A stretch of 64,000 nucleotides of DNA from Scleromitrula shiraiana. Lineage: Eukaryota; Ascomycota; Leotiomycetes; Helotiales; Sclerotiniaceae. A program made the translations under genes and the position numbers. Where the stretch lies: assembly GCA_028455995.1 (NCBI GenBank), contig JABELC010000013.1, positions 868,001-932,000 of the forward strand. The letters run 5' to 3'. Shown here piece by piece: positions 33,225-45,300 of this stretch (position 1 is its first letter; every line of letters begins with the position of its first letter). Below the pieces are notes generated by a model, which made no database searches, was not told the DNA's origin, and worked only from the letters and a program-made list of their open reading frames with translations.

Positions 33225-36071
33225 GTGGCGCCTCCTCCGTTCTTTCGTCGAGCTGCTGGACATCCTCACCACAGAACGTCTCTATTTCGATACCTATTCC
33301 CACACCCTAGACAGACTCCCCGTGAACGTTTTACAAAATTCCGTTTCGAAACACTACCGTACTATAAGCTTCGCGCGCAATCACGAATCTACAACTATAT
33401 AGTCAGGACACAAAAGAAACGAAAAGAGAAGAGAACTGCGGGGTTAACTGCCTTTGATATATTCAAGCGGCGTGGGCGGAGATTTCTGAGTCGTGGTTAC
33501 AAGGACAATGTGCAGGCTTCCGGCAAGCTCAGCTCAACTTCTGGTTCGATGTCAAGTTACAGCGGAGACGGATATGGGGAAGGAAGGGAATCTGGAGGAA
33601 AGCGGAAGAAATTGGCAGGCTATTGGAAGGCTGCCAATGATCTCCGACAGTCGTATCAACAATCATACTCTGAGAAATGGGGCTCGCAAAATCACGGTGT
33701 GGATGATGATCCGCTAGGGATACCGGGTGCTTTTCCAGATGTTGCTATAGTATCTCACGGAGATGAACAAATGATTTTATTCCCTTCGTATGCGAGAAGG
33801 CATACGAAGGAGAAGCCATATGTCCATAATCCAGATATGAATCCTAGATTAGAAGGACCCGGAGATGCAGAATACTGGGCAAGGGAATGGCAGAAGTTCG
33901 AAGATGACAGGGCTATTGTCGATGTGGATGTTAGAGGTTGGCTTTACTCGCCTCACAGAGGTCCTATGACTCGGAAGAATAGATTACTCATTGGACTCGC
34001 GCGCCAATTGAGTGGTGTACCAGCACCAAAATCCCAAAGTCGAGATACCAGTCCTGAGGCGAATTCCCTGCGAGCCAGGCATAGGGAGCATGAAGAGAGA
34101 CGTGATGAGGAGAAGATTGCTCGAGAAGCAGAAGAAATATTGAAAAGAGGACAAGGCGAGGAGGATGCTGCTGTTCGGGGTGATTATAGCGAACAACCAA
34201 AATTCGATTCGGATGGTGAAAGTATGTATAGTGAACGTGGCAGGCGGCGCGGCAGCTCAAAGATTTCACCGGATGAATCACCTGCTCCTCCTGTTCGTCT
34301 CTCAAAGCGCAGTTCATGGAGTCAACCCTCTGAGATGAGTCAGTCGGAACTCTTTACAGCTAATGCTCATTTAATGGCACGTTTGAAGCCATTCCTGACA
34401 AATCCAATGGTATCTACTGCAATTACGGTTTTCTTCTATGACGAAAAGACATCTGTGTCACGAAATATTACAACAAACGAATCTGGTCATTTCATTTTGC
34501 GAGCGGCTCTTGATTTTGTACCTACGCATGTCAGAGTACTTGCATCGGAAAATCTATCCGCAATTGAAGAAGTGAAAATTACTGAACCTAAGGGCGTTAG
34601 TCTAATTACTGACGTTGATGATACTATCAAGCATTCATCAATAGGTGCTGGAGCAAGAGAGATTTTCCGCAATGCTTTTATTCGTGACCTAGGTGATCTC
34701 ACAATTGACGGTGTCAAAGAGTGGTACAATACAATGTACGATATGGGCGTGGGGGTGCACTACGTCTCCAATTCACCTTGGCAATTATTCCCTGTTTTAG
34801 TGAGCTTTTTTAGGAAAGCAGGATTGCCACCAGGCTCTTATCATTTAAAGCAGTACAGTGGAATGCTTCAAGGGATCTTTGAGCCGGTTGCTGAGAGAAA
34901 GAAAGGCACACTTGAGAAGATTATGCGAGATTTTCCAGAGAGAAAATTCCTTCTCATTGGAGATAGTGGTGAAGCTGATTTGGAAGTCTATACGGATGTA
35001 GTTCTAGCAAACCCAGGAAAGATTCTCGGGATATTTATTCGAGACGTTACCACTCCACCAGACCAAGGGTTCTTCGATTCGGCAATGGGGCCACTCAGTG
35101 GAGAGCGTCGGAGATTTGACACTCCTACTTCTCGAGCACAATCGATTGATAGTAGGAGATCATCTACATTTAGTAAACCAGAACTGCCAGAGAGACGGCC
35201 AGCCTTACCTCCAAGAGTTCCATCAGAGACGAAACCTCAGACCAGCAGTGGCCCGGCAATGGGAACTCTCATTGATTTTGGGGACGATACTGAGGAACCA
35301 GTTGTTCACAGCCCACATCGCCGAGTTCTACCTCGTTCAATATCAGATTTGGAATCAAAGGTCTCCCAACGAAGATCGGATAATGACGGAAAAGTTGCTC
35401 CACCTCGGCCATCTAAGCCATTGGCACTTCGAGGATCTAGTACCATAACTGTAGTTCCATCCGACGAACCTGGTATTACAAGTAGAAACATTCCACCACC
35501 ACCACCAAAGCCTCGCCGTTCAGGCGCAGTACATACGAACGTAAATCCCTTGAAACAAGCGCATAGTAGTGCAGACCTTTCAAAAGCCGAAGAGAGCAAT
35601 ATGTCTAGTGATAGTTATATATCAAGTGCACGCCACATGGTCACAGGCGCCTATAACAATCTCCCAGAAGTTCGATCCTATATACCAGGAATGGGAGCTT
35701 CAGAGTCAAGCAACGCACCACCGCCTCCACCACGCCGAAAATCAACAATACCTCTAAATCAAACAGTTAGCCGTACATCATTAACACCCACCAACAACAG
35801 CAATAGTTCCGAATCATCAGAAGACGAATACCGTGCTCCTGCGAACAAGAAACTAGATCTTTGGAAACGTCGCTGGAAACGCGCAAAGGATATTCTGGAT
35901 GGTCAAAATGTCACGTTGAGGGCTTGGAGAGTGGGCGGTGATGTGTGTATTGAAGCTGTGCAAATGGTGGAGAAAGCTATGCGTGATATGGGGGTTGAGG
36001 GGTATGGACATGGGAAGGGGAAGACGGGCGTGGGTGGTGGGGAGGTTAAGGTTAAGGATTTGAAGCGGTAG
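33225..36071 (+). CDS. APP1: App1-type phosphatidate phosphatase
   Basis: Continuous frame from just after a TAA at 33213-33215 to TAG at 36069. The conserved catalytic region (about codons 380-620 counted from 33225) contains ITDVDDTIKHSS, the DxDxT motif of the App1 family, then VHYVSNSPWQLFPVL, LIGDSGEADLEVY and IFIRDVTTPP. App1 dephosphorylates phosphatidate and links lipid metabolism to cortical actin patches and endocytosis. The tail is Pro-rich with several PPPPPKPRR/PPPPPRRKS blocks likely to bind SH3 domains of patch proteins. The start is unresolved: the first in-frame ATG is 33549 (MSSYSGDG), a reasonable family start, yet 108 upstream codons are open and look coding (FRFETLPYYKLRAQSRIYNY). 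At 33225 there is a GTG in good initiation context. No spliceable ATG exon was found. Confidence 0.88.
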   Translation: MAPPPFFRRAAGHPHHRTSLFRYLFPHPRQTPRERFTKFRFETLPYYKLRAQSRIYNYIVRTQKKRKEKRTAGLTAFDIFKRRGRRFLSRGYKDNVQASGKLSSTSGSMSSYSGDGYGEGRESGGKRKKLAGYWKAANDLRQSYQQSYSEKWGSQNHGVDDDPLGIPGAFPDVAIVSHGDEQMILFPSYARRHTKEKPYVHNPDMNPRLEGPGDAEYWAREWQKFEDDRAIVDVDVRGWLYSPHRGPMTRKNRLLIGLARQLSGVPAPKSQSRDTSPEANSLRARHREHEERRDEEKIAREAEEILKRGQGEEDAAVRGDYSEQPKFDSDGESMYSERGRRRGSSKISPDESPAPPVRLSKRSSWSQPSEMSQSELFTANAHLMARLKPFLTNPMVSTAITVFFYDEKTSVSRNITTNESGHFILRAALDFVPTHVRVLASENLSAIEEVKITEPKGVSLITDVDDTIKHSSIGAGAREIFRNAFIRDLGDLTIDGVKEWYNTMYDMGVGVHYVSNSPWQLFPVLVSFFRKAGLPPGSYHLKQYSGMLQGIFEPVAERKKGTLEKIMRDFPERKFLLIGDSGEADLEVYTDVVLANPGKILGIFIRDVTTPPDQGFFDSAMGPLSGERRRFDTPTSRAQSIDSRRSSTFSKPELPERRPALPPRVPSETKPQTSSGPAMGTLIDFGDDTEEPVVHSPHRRVLPRSISDLESKVSQRRSDNDGKVAPPRPSKPLALRGSSTITVVPSDEPGITSRNIPPPPPKPRRSGAVHTNVNPLKQAHSSADLSKAEESNMSSDSYISSARHMVTGAYNNLPEVRSYIPGMGASESSNAPPPPPRRKSTIPLNQTVSRTSLTPTNNSNSSESSEDEYRAPANKKLDLWKRRWKRAKDILDGQNVTLRAWRVGGDVCIEAVQMVEKAMRDMGVEGYGHGKGKTGVGGGEVKVKDLKR

Positions 36072-37236
36072 AGAGAAATATTTCCTGGAATTGGATGGGA
36101 TGGAATGAGTGGGATTGGAATGGGATGTTATGATTTGATGCGGATTGAGCGTGCGAGCGAGCATGTGAGCGAATGGAAATGATATAAATTATGCATACAT
36201 ACATTGGTAGATGAATGAATGAACGAATGAATGAATGAATGGGGTTATGATATATATGATACCGGTGTCTATACATTTTATACATTATACATAAAGCGAG
36301 CGAGCGAGCATGCGAGTGTAATAGAAATCTCCAATATATACATACACATGAGACATCTATTGTGTGAAATTACAGTACTGTTGAATTTAGATACGTACCT
36401 AGTGAGTGAGTTAGTATGTGGGTGAGTGAGTGCTTTTCAGCCGCTTCTGTATGTTGGTCGGACAAGGTTCGCTTCTCCTAACCTAAAGCGAATGCTTGGG
36501 TCGTACTCATCTCGTGCTATTGTGGCGGGTTTTCCAGCTGAGCGGAATTGGAAGTGGGGTAATTTATTTGGTTTTGTTGTTTTATTGTTTTATTTCATCT
36601 ATTATCTTTTGGTAACTTAGGTTGCGAGACAACAATGGGTTTAGATGTTTGATATTGATATATTCTCAATTAATGATTGTATCTAGGAGGTGAAAAATGG
36701 TATTCTCATATGCGATTGCTAGGTATGTATTTCACTCACCGATGGTATCTATCTTACCTAGTCCAAACCTAGCTATACAAAAGTTACCTCGAATCGAAGA
36801 AAATCACCTGCATATAAACCCTTTACACAGCATACATCAAATACCATAGCTACCTAGGTACCTACCGTACACACAAAAATAGCACTCTCACACACAGTAA
36901 ACATCCCACATCCAATATCCCATCCCATATCCCATATTCCAGAACCGTTTATGAGCCAATACAACAGCAAGCTTTCAGCTGACCCTAGTGGCTGCACATG
37001 CCTGCACATGCTATAATTTTGTGGCGTTTGAGCCGCTATCGACGCTAGACGAGTATTACTACGTGTGTTACGGTTTATCGATTATTGGGAAGGGGTCGGA
37101 TGGTGAGCCAATGGATTGGGGGGGTATTGTTGGAGCCTTGAGTTGGGTGTGGAGATGATGGATGATGTGACTAGGTTAGCATCTTGGGAGGGAACAGATA
37201 GCTGAGAGATGGAGAGGATAAGAGAAGATATATACG
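36072..37236. other. Intergenic, 1.2 kb, simple repeats
   Basis: Between two plus-strand genes. It contains a GAAT array (36211-36240), GCGA units (36294-36309) and CCCATAT-type repeats near 36900-36940. Small frames on both strands lack domains. Confidence 0.5.
36211..36240. repeat. GAAT tetranucleotide repeat
   Basis: About seven units of ATGA/GAAT with one C interruption. Confidence 0.9.
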
Positions 37237-38973
37237 ATGTGGTGGTCTGGATGGTTTAATTTTTGGAGGGGATTGTTCTTTTTATTTATCTTGGGTTGGA
37301 ACATTCATTCTTTGGATTGTTACCCAGCGGCCATGCAATCATTATTAAGGTACTCGATATTCGCTCTCTACACCCTCCAAGTATGCGGTTTCAAACTCGG
37401 CGAATTACCAACGCAAACTTTGGGTTTGGGTGAACCGTATACAGGGGGTTATGGAATAGAAGTTGATGCTGAATATCCTGTGCCGACGACGGCGCCGAGT
37501 TTGACACTTGTGAATAGGAAGTTGCAGGAGCAGATGGTGAGGAGGGCTGCTACAAATGTTTGTTCGGAGTGGACTATTCCTGGTGGTGAGATTTGGGATT
37601 TTCTTATTTGTTTTTGGGTATGATGGGCGAAAACGCGCAAGTGCATAAGTAACTGACAGATGTAAAACATAGGATATGGACAACCTCAATGTTCGAATAG
37701 CGAAACTTGTCTTTTCACTTCAGCCGATGATGGGTATTTCTATGAAGGATGTGGAAAAACAGACGTATCCTACGACTGGATCACTGAATGCTGGAACTAT
37801 CCACAAACCGGTGTTGCTCCTGCGAGTCAGATATATTGGTGAGTTCTCTCTCTTACTTCCTCCAAAGTCCAGGTACGAACTTGATATTGATCAAATGGAA
37901 ATAGTGATGAAAAAGAACCAGAATGCGGATTCTTGGCTTTTATATTTGGACCTGGCTCTACATTTTTGAACTTCGGATGCGCAACGGAATCTTATGAACT
38001 TACGGTTGATTTACTGGAGACCGAATCTCCTACATTGGCAACTTTGAACGTAGCTGCGGCTCCTACGGACACAGATATTGTATGTGTTTTCTGGCATCTT
38101 TCATATATTTATATACAATATCTCCTCTATAAACCACCTAAAAACATAACTAATAATCCGCCCTCCCAGATCCCTATCGCAAGCACATCCCCCAAACCCA
38201 ACTCCAAAACTCCCACCAAATCCTCCTCTTCCTCTCAAACAACATCAGCCGACCCTCCAGCCCCCAAAAAGAAAAAGAAGGCAGCCACCCCCATCGGAGC
38301 GATCGTAGGTGGTGTAGTCGGAGGCGTTGTATTCATTGCTCTAGTCGCCCTCTTAGCATGGTATTTACTCCGAAAGCGAACGAGTACCGCTACCAAACCC
38401 AGCGATACTACATCCCCCGCCGCACAAACACCACCTCATCAATATCCCTTGCAGAATGAGAAACCGGTTATCGTCATAAACAGTCATGATGCTTCCGCGA
38501 AAGAAGTATACCAACCCCCGCCACCTTCTTCTTCTCCTCCTCCCGCTGCAGCCGTACCACCAGTTCCCCTCTTCGCTCCACCACACAACCGAACTACCAA
38601 TTCAAATTCAAACCCAAATCTAAATCCAAACCAACGAACCCAGCAATCCACCATCTACAGACCACCAGCCGGCTACGAACAATCCACTATCTACAGACCA
38701 CCAGCTGGCTACGAAACAAACCCCGCAAACTCACCGCCTCCACCTACTTATAGTTCTCCCTCTTCTAATGAATATCAAAGTCAAAGTCTAAACCAAAATC
38801 AGAATCTGACGCATATAGCAGAGGAAGAAGTAACGAGATCCGTTAGTCCGATTGAAGTCGGTGATGGGTATGAGGGGCATGCGAGTACGTATCCGATTGC
38901 GGTTGAGGCGTCTGGGGGGGAGTATGGTGGGAATGGGAATGGTGGGTGGGGTAGGGGACATGAGTTGGAGTGA
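37237..38973 (+). CDS. Single-pass cell-surface protein, Cys-containing ectodomain
   Basis: Four exons: 37237-37585, 37673-37838, 37905-38079 and 38170-38973, giving 497 aa (465 if the second ATG at 37333 is used; both starts precede hydrophobic signal-like segments). The ectodomain holds regularly spaced cysteines (NVCSEW, PQCSNSETCLF, YEGCGKTD, ITECWNY, IYCDEKEPECGF, FGCATES), then a Ser/Thr-rich stalk (KTPTKSSSSSQTTSADPP). One membrane span follows (IGAIVGGVVGGVVFIALVAL, about residues 272-297), flanked by KKKKK outside and RKR inside, and a Pro-rich cytoplasmic tail. This is the layout of fungal Mid2-like or other wall-sensing proteins, but no named domain was recognised. The third intron (90 bp) is 3n and stop-free. 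The tail carries two tandem copies of STIYRPPAGYE. Confidence 0.8.
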
Positions 38974-39283
38974 GATGGGTGGGGAGATGGGATGGGATGA
39001 GTGGGACTGCGGGTTATATATTGATGTGGTAATTTCTGTGGAATATATATATGCATTAATTATTGGATGGATAATAGTCTTCACGGTTGGTCGTATGGTT
39101 GCATTGTCTATGTCGGCATGGAAGTTTTAGATTGAATAATGATATGAATAATTCGGGATGAGTGTCGGGCACTGCAAAGAAGAGTAACATTAAACCATGG
39201 AATAAATAAGCTTAGCTGTTACATAAACAAAATAGTTGATTGGTATCGCGACTTTTCTATTAACCCATTAACCAGGAACAACT
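38974..39283. other. Convergent intergenic region, 310 bp
   Basis: 3' flanks of the surface-protein gene and the DRS1-like gene; no feature seen. Confidence 0.5.
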
Positions 39284-41742
39284 CTATCTCCTCTTTCCAC
39301 CTCTCATAGGTTTGCCTTTCGGACCAGTGGGTTTCCCACCCTTAACCTTCTTCTTCCCCTTCTCCTTCTCCAACACCCCCTTACCATCTCTCTCCGCCCT
39401 ACCCTTCTTCCAAACTCTGCCCTCGATTCTCTCCCCCTTATCGTCCAATTTCTTCTTATCTTTATTACTTAACTTTCCACCCTTCTTCTTCCCAGTCCTC
39501 ACTCCATTGAGTTCCTCCATACCCAACTTCTTCGAAGCAATCTTCTCTTTCTCAGTCTCGAACCATGTTCGCTTTGGTCTTCCCTTAATCTCATCCTCAT
39601 GTACCATAATATTCTCTCCCTTTCTGACCTGCATCTCGGATTGCGCCAACAACTTATCTTCTTTCTCCTCCTTAAGAATCTCTTCAATCTCGTCCGCCAT
39701 CTCCTCAACCTTATCAGACCATTTGTCCGCCTCGCTAGCTTCAACAACTCGACTGACAATCTTGGCTCCTTGTGTGCGACCAGCTTTGACGGCGGCTTTC
39801 ACAACTTTACGATCGGGTTCGGCGGCAATGGTGCATGCGCGTCCGGAACGACCGGCTCTGGCTGTACGTCCTACACGATGGAGATAGATTTCGTGGGATT
39901 GGGGTGCCTCGTAGTTGATAACGGTGTCGACACCTTTGATATCGAGACCACGAGAGGCAAGATCGGTAGCGAGGAGGAAGGAGGCTTTACCGTCACGGAA
40001 AGCTTCTACGCTTGAAATACGCTAGATTTTGTTAGCTGATACGAATAGAGATGGGAAGTAGTGAAATGTACCTGTTCTTGACTCATACTACCATGCAACT
40101 CAGTAGCTCTGAGGCCAGAGAGTCCAAAGATAACTCGTGCTCTGTGTGCTTCTTTCTTCTGTCTGAAGAAGACAATAACCCGATCAGTGTAGACATTTGC
40201 ACATAGATACAATAGATAACCCATGCGCTTTCCTTCTCTGCCTGGACGAAGACGGATAAATTCTTGTGTCAAAGTACCGGCGGTTTGTTTCTGCGAGTCC
40301 ACAAGTAATCGTACAGGTCGATTGAGACCGACACGAATAAGATTATCAACGGATGAAGTCATTGTAGCTGAGAAAAGCATAGTTTGTCTAGATTTTGGAA
40401 TTGTTGTCAAAATCTCATTCAATTCGTCAGCAAATCCAGCTTCAAGCATACGATCGGCTTCATCGAGAACGAGAATCTCCAAAGTATCAACTGTAAAACT
40501 TGGCGAGTTACGCATGTGGTCAATAAAACGACCTGGTGTAGCAATGATGACATCGGGACGAAGACGTAATTCTGCTTCTTGGACCTTAAGACTCAGACCT
40601 CCAACAGCCAAACAGAATTTGATATCGGTATGACTTGCAAGTTTTGTAGCAACAGCGTGACATTGGATAGCCAATTCACGAGTTGGCATGAGAATCGCAA
40701 CTCTACTGGTAGGTACTTTCTTTGGTCTGTACAGAAGACGCTCGAGAACTGGAACAATAAATGCTGCAGTTTTTCCGGAACCAGTAACAGCTCCACCAAC
40801 AACATCTTTTCCAAGAAGCGCAACAGGTATAGTTTTAGATTGAATTGGAGTAGGTTGGGTGAAACCGACAGTAGCAAGTCCTCGAAGAATCGGTCTGGAT
40901 AGTGACATGCTCTGGAATGTCGTAGATAATCTAGATTTAGCACCTTTGACTGGCTTCTCTTCTGGGGCGAAGAATGCTTCACGACGAGCGGCTTCCTCTG
41001 GGTCTTCATCCTTATCCTCCTCATCCGAGGAAGCTTCAGATGCCATATCATCTGGATGCGGTGCTGGGGATGCAACTGAATCATTATCTGAGTCGTCTTC
41101 ATCCTCCGCTGGATTCTCATTGTCTGATGCTTCGGAATCCTCCTCATCTCCAGATTCTGCCTCAGATCCAGCACCCATCCCAAACCCGTCCTCAGCCATG
41201 AATTCATCACCCTCATCCTCAATTTCCATGTTTTCCGGGGTATCTTCGTCATCGTCCGCATCGATCTCTTCTTCTGCTACTTCTTCAACAGTGTCTGCTT
41301 GCTTCCCAGCTGCCTTGTTTTTCTTTTCTCTTCTTCGCGCAATTATCTCGTCGATGTCCACAGCTTTTTTGTCACCTCCACCATTGCCCAGTCCTTTCTT
41401 TGCGCCTTCAAAACCCCAACCTTCAAATTCTTCCATATCCCCGCCAATTTTTCCATCTGCCTCCATTGCGAACTCAAAATCCGAGTCCATAGCTCCATCA
41501 TCCTCGTCTTTCGCGCCCCAAATTCCCTCCTCTTCTTCTGTGTCTTCATTTTCCGCATTCTTCTTAGCTTTCTTGGATTTTTTCGAGGTAGCAGAAGAGG
41601 AATTATCATTGCGTTTACGCTTTTTGCTTGGGGCGGGATCTAATGGCAATTCTTCTTCAGTATAATCTACAACACCTTCATCCTCGTTGTCTGAAATAGT
41701 GAGAACAAAGTCATCCTCATTTCCCTTATTTTTGGGTGCCAT
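39284..41742 (-). CDS. DRS1: DEAD-box RNA helicase Drs1
   Basis: Two exons, 41742-40072 and 40021-39284, giving 802 aa, usual for Drs1. The protein acts in the nucleolus in 60S ribosomal subunit assembly. A long acidic N-terminal third with KKRKR signals precedes the helicase core. Visible motifs are the Q motif (GFTQPTPIQ), motif I GSGKT (near residue 320), PTRELA, TPGR, motif II DEAD (near 429) and motif III SAT. After the intron come FLLATDLASRGLDI and motif VI HRVGRTARAGR (near 607). The C-terminus is strongly basic (GKKKGGKLSNKDKKKLDD and a GGKRR end) with a coiled-coil-prone EEMADEIEEILKEEKED stretch. The single intron (50 bp, GTACAT...CTAG) interrupts the frame between SMSQEQ and RISSVEAF. 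Acidic/basic low-complexity regions generate long antisense frames that should be ignored. Confidence 0.95.
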
Positions 41743-42329
41743 GTTTAGTGAAGTAAGGTTATGGTGTTGGTATTAAAAAATAGAAATGGGATTAAAAAGT
41801 TACAATCAGTATAAATTTACATACCGCCAACCGGCAGAATAAACTGAATTGACAAGATAGGTTAGCGCAAAAAATATGCATCGGCAAGTATCCAAATAGT
41901 TATGGATTTTTGGATTTATGGATTTAGGGATGGATTTTGTTGCACAGAATTTGAAATCATATGAGAAGCATTTAGTGATTGATCGTCCTCGCTGTCCCAT
42001 GTCTGTTTCTAAATACAATGAGAAAGGTGTCCGCAAACCGAATAAATCTAGAAGCTAAGCTATTTAAGGTGCAACCCTGCATTCAAAATCAACAACTCCA
42101 AACTTTTCAAATTCATTCAGAGAATAACTCGAGATAATCATTCCGTGCAAAACCATCCCAATCAAAACAGTTGATCTGTAAAATGAAATCTAAATCGTGA
42201 TAGAAGTAAAGCGATGATAGCGAGAGAAGAAATCAGAGGTGTGCGGTCGAGAAGAAAAGCAAATGCAAGACTGCGATATGGAAGGGTGAGCATTACCGAA
42301 GATTGAGAGATCAATACTGTGCAGTGCAA
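41743..42329. promoter_or_regulatory. DRS1 promoter region
   Basis: 590 bp between the DRS1 start and the end of the GNAT gene, both minus strand. It should contain the DRS1 promoter; no specific site recognised. Confidence 0.4.
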
Positions 42330-45300
42330 CTATTCATAAGGATTGAATTCACCTGCATGTGCGACCTCTTTCTGGAAGTAGACAATATCGAGCCACTCTC
42401 CTTTGCGTTCGTCAACTGAAGTTCGGCCAACGCATTTTAGGCGAAACTCCTCGATAAACCAGAACTTTTGCAAGAAAGTCTTGATCCATTGGTAATTAGG
42501 GTCGTCCTTGTTAATTGTGGGAAGCTCAACTAAAACCTGATGACAACGAGCAGCACCATCAACCTCGTAGGCGGGATTGCGACCAGGGTTAAGCCAATCA
42601 TACCCATCTCTGCCAGCCCAGGCACGAGAAATGATTTGCAAAAGGCGATCGATAAGCGAACTACCAACCCCTTTACGTGTATATTCGTGGTGGACATACA
42701 GGTGCATGTTGATTGTATATCTAGATCGACCATTGATTTTCCCGCTAATCCCACAGTTTCGAGGCTCGGTGTATGCAAATCCAATGACATTCTCATATTG
42801 TGGTAATTTAGAGTTGCTTTTTGGATTAATCGGTTGTGGAGGCATGCGTCCTTTAACAGCGACAATGAAGGGCATCTTCGAATCATTCGTAGACTTGATC
42901 AACCACAAGATATCCTCCTCACTGAGGACTTTTTGATCTTCTGGGATGTAAGAGTGAGTAATATAATGATTGAAAATATGCATTATCTGTAAAGCATCAG
43001 ATTCGGTAGCAGGCCGAAGATAAACATCGATCTTGGGCGCAAATGGGTGTGGTTCGGGTTCTCTTTCTAAGATCTCTTGTTGGCGGATCTGGCTTTGGAT
43101 GATTGAATATTCTCTTGACTTCTGGGTCTTCTCAAAGCTTTTGCGAAATTTCAAGAGATCGATTTGAGCTGTTTGATTTAGTCTCTTTAATTCATCGCAG
43201 GAATTTTCAATATCTGGAATGAGGCTTAGCAATCGACTTAAGTGTAACGACGACAGAGAAGTACTCACCGGGAAAGGTATCCGCATGTTCTGGTGCTTCT
43301 CTCAAAATATAGTTATCAACTACAAACCGTCCAGATTTGAAGCCCTCTGCAGAAATGTCAACAGTCGAACAAAGCCTGCCAACCACAGCTGTCCACTCTT
43401 CTACGTAAGCCGGGATGAATGTGGTATCAAACTCCCCACGTTCTTCCCAAATTGGTGGCGGAAGCCAATTGATTCCGTCCCAATCAACCAAGCATGTCTC
43501 CTCTGTTTGAGTTGCTCGAACACATTCCTTAGCATCCGCATTGCCAAAATTAGTAGTTCTTTCACCTGGATCGGAAAAGCTAGAGACGGACCAAAATGGA
43601 GGCGAAGAAACAAAGCTTGCAGGCTTCTGATTTTTGAAAATGCGATTGCTAGTATTATCATTGGCCTGACCAACAGCTTGAATGGTGTTTTTCTCATCGG
43701 GCAATGTCAAATTGTGCACAGCTTTTTGGGCAATATTGTCATCGGTTTTCGTGTCTGTGAACTGATATCTGCTTACGACTTGTGACTTAGAATCAATTAC
43801 CTTGCTAGATTTATCTTCGTTAACTTTGGGAATGGAAGCAACAGGAGCTTCTGCCGCAAATTTGGAAGCAGAAGTAGGTCGAACAGCAGCGTTGTGGTTG
43901 ATCTGCTTAAGTGCAAGCATATTTTCAAATTGGTATCTGGCTTCCTGCGTGTCGGGTGCTTGTGCAAATTGCATCCATTGTGACGATCTGTTAACAGCAA
44001 GTGGCGTGGTGTTCAATCCTTGTTTGCTCTCAACCTGCGGATCTGGTTTATTGGACAGTCTCTGCGGAAAGCTTGCAGCGTTTTGCTGTATGAAAGATTA
44101 GCGAAGCTCAAAAATATTTAAAGCTGACGACACTGGCGATGAAATTATTCCATATTTCGGATAGCTAATAAGTACAGTATGGCGCCTTCAGGCTTCAAAA
44201 TTCTCGCTCAAAGCTTACCTTGGGATTGACATATGGAGCGGCAACAGTCTCTTTACTCATAGCTACTGCGAGTGGTAGGTTTAAGACCGATCTTTGAATG
44301 GCTAATAGAGCAGTATCAGTACTTTTCAAAGTCAATTGATTAAGATAAGTGTTGACTTACTCGGAACGTTGGAAGAAGTAGAGTATTTGTTGTCACTGTT
44401 TGTTTTCAATTTCTTGGTGTTTGTGGCAGATTCCAAATTTGTGAGTTTTGCTTTCGCTTGAGAAGAATTCACTGTTAAGAAGACTGTTAACATCGAATTT
44501 TTTCGAGTCAAATGTTTGGAGCAAGTTAATTTCACTTTTGAGCAGGAATTATACATACAGGGAGGGTCCTCTTGCTTGATGTTAGAAGTTGAAGGGATAC
44601 GAGATTGCTTTATCTTTTCTTGTTTTGCCAGCAACATCGCCAAAAATTCAGCTTCTCTCATCTGAGGACGAGAATTCTTCACAAATTCCTCAACTTTAAA
44701 AGCGATCGAGGAAGACATGTCTACCGGTTCAACTGATGCGCAGACAGCAGAAGAAGATGTATTGGTAGATTCGGCAACACTACTGATTTTTGCGGGTGCC
44801 TTGGTTGATATACAAGGAACAGAAGGAGATATGACAATCGATGCCTCAGCACTGGTAAATTTTGTAAGGACAGTCGAACATGATGGTGAGATGTGGAGGC
44901 CGTGAAGTTTTGAAAGATGTAATCGCTTTTTCTCGGCAGACTTTCGGTTGACAATATCCATAAAGCACTCTGAGGAATTGTGAGGGGTCTTCTCCGCTTT
45001 GACGGTAATAGATCTAGACTGCGGCACATGTAGTTAGTAATTTAAAGTGAATTGAAGATGGACTCTGAAGACTTACTGGTGCAAGAACAACACCACCACC
45101 ACCACCACCAGGACTATCGTCCGAAACACTTTCGTCAAGGCCAGCGTCGGATTGAGATTTTACACTAGGTGCAAAAACCGCAGCGTTCGCACTTAAATTA
45201 CTAGGTTTGGAGCTGCGCCAAGAAGTTAAATTATTTATTCTCTCTGTCGCACTTGTGTTATTGGCTCTCAAATGTGGTGGAATATAAGTCATTGGAGTTG

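Noticed and set aside
39312..41665. Long plus-strand frames of 191 and 268 codons, Ser/Pro/Phe-rich
   Set aside because: They are antisense to the acidic and basic low-complexity ends of DRS1, which is firmly identified by helicase motifs; composition is a mirror of Glu/Asp/Lys codons.
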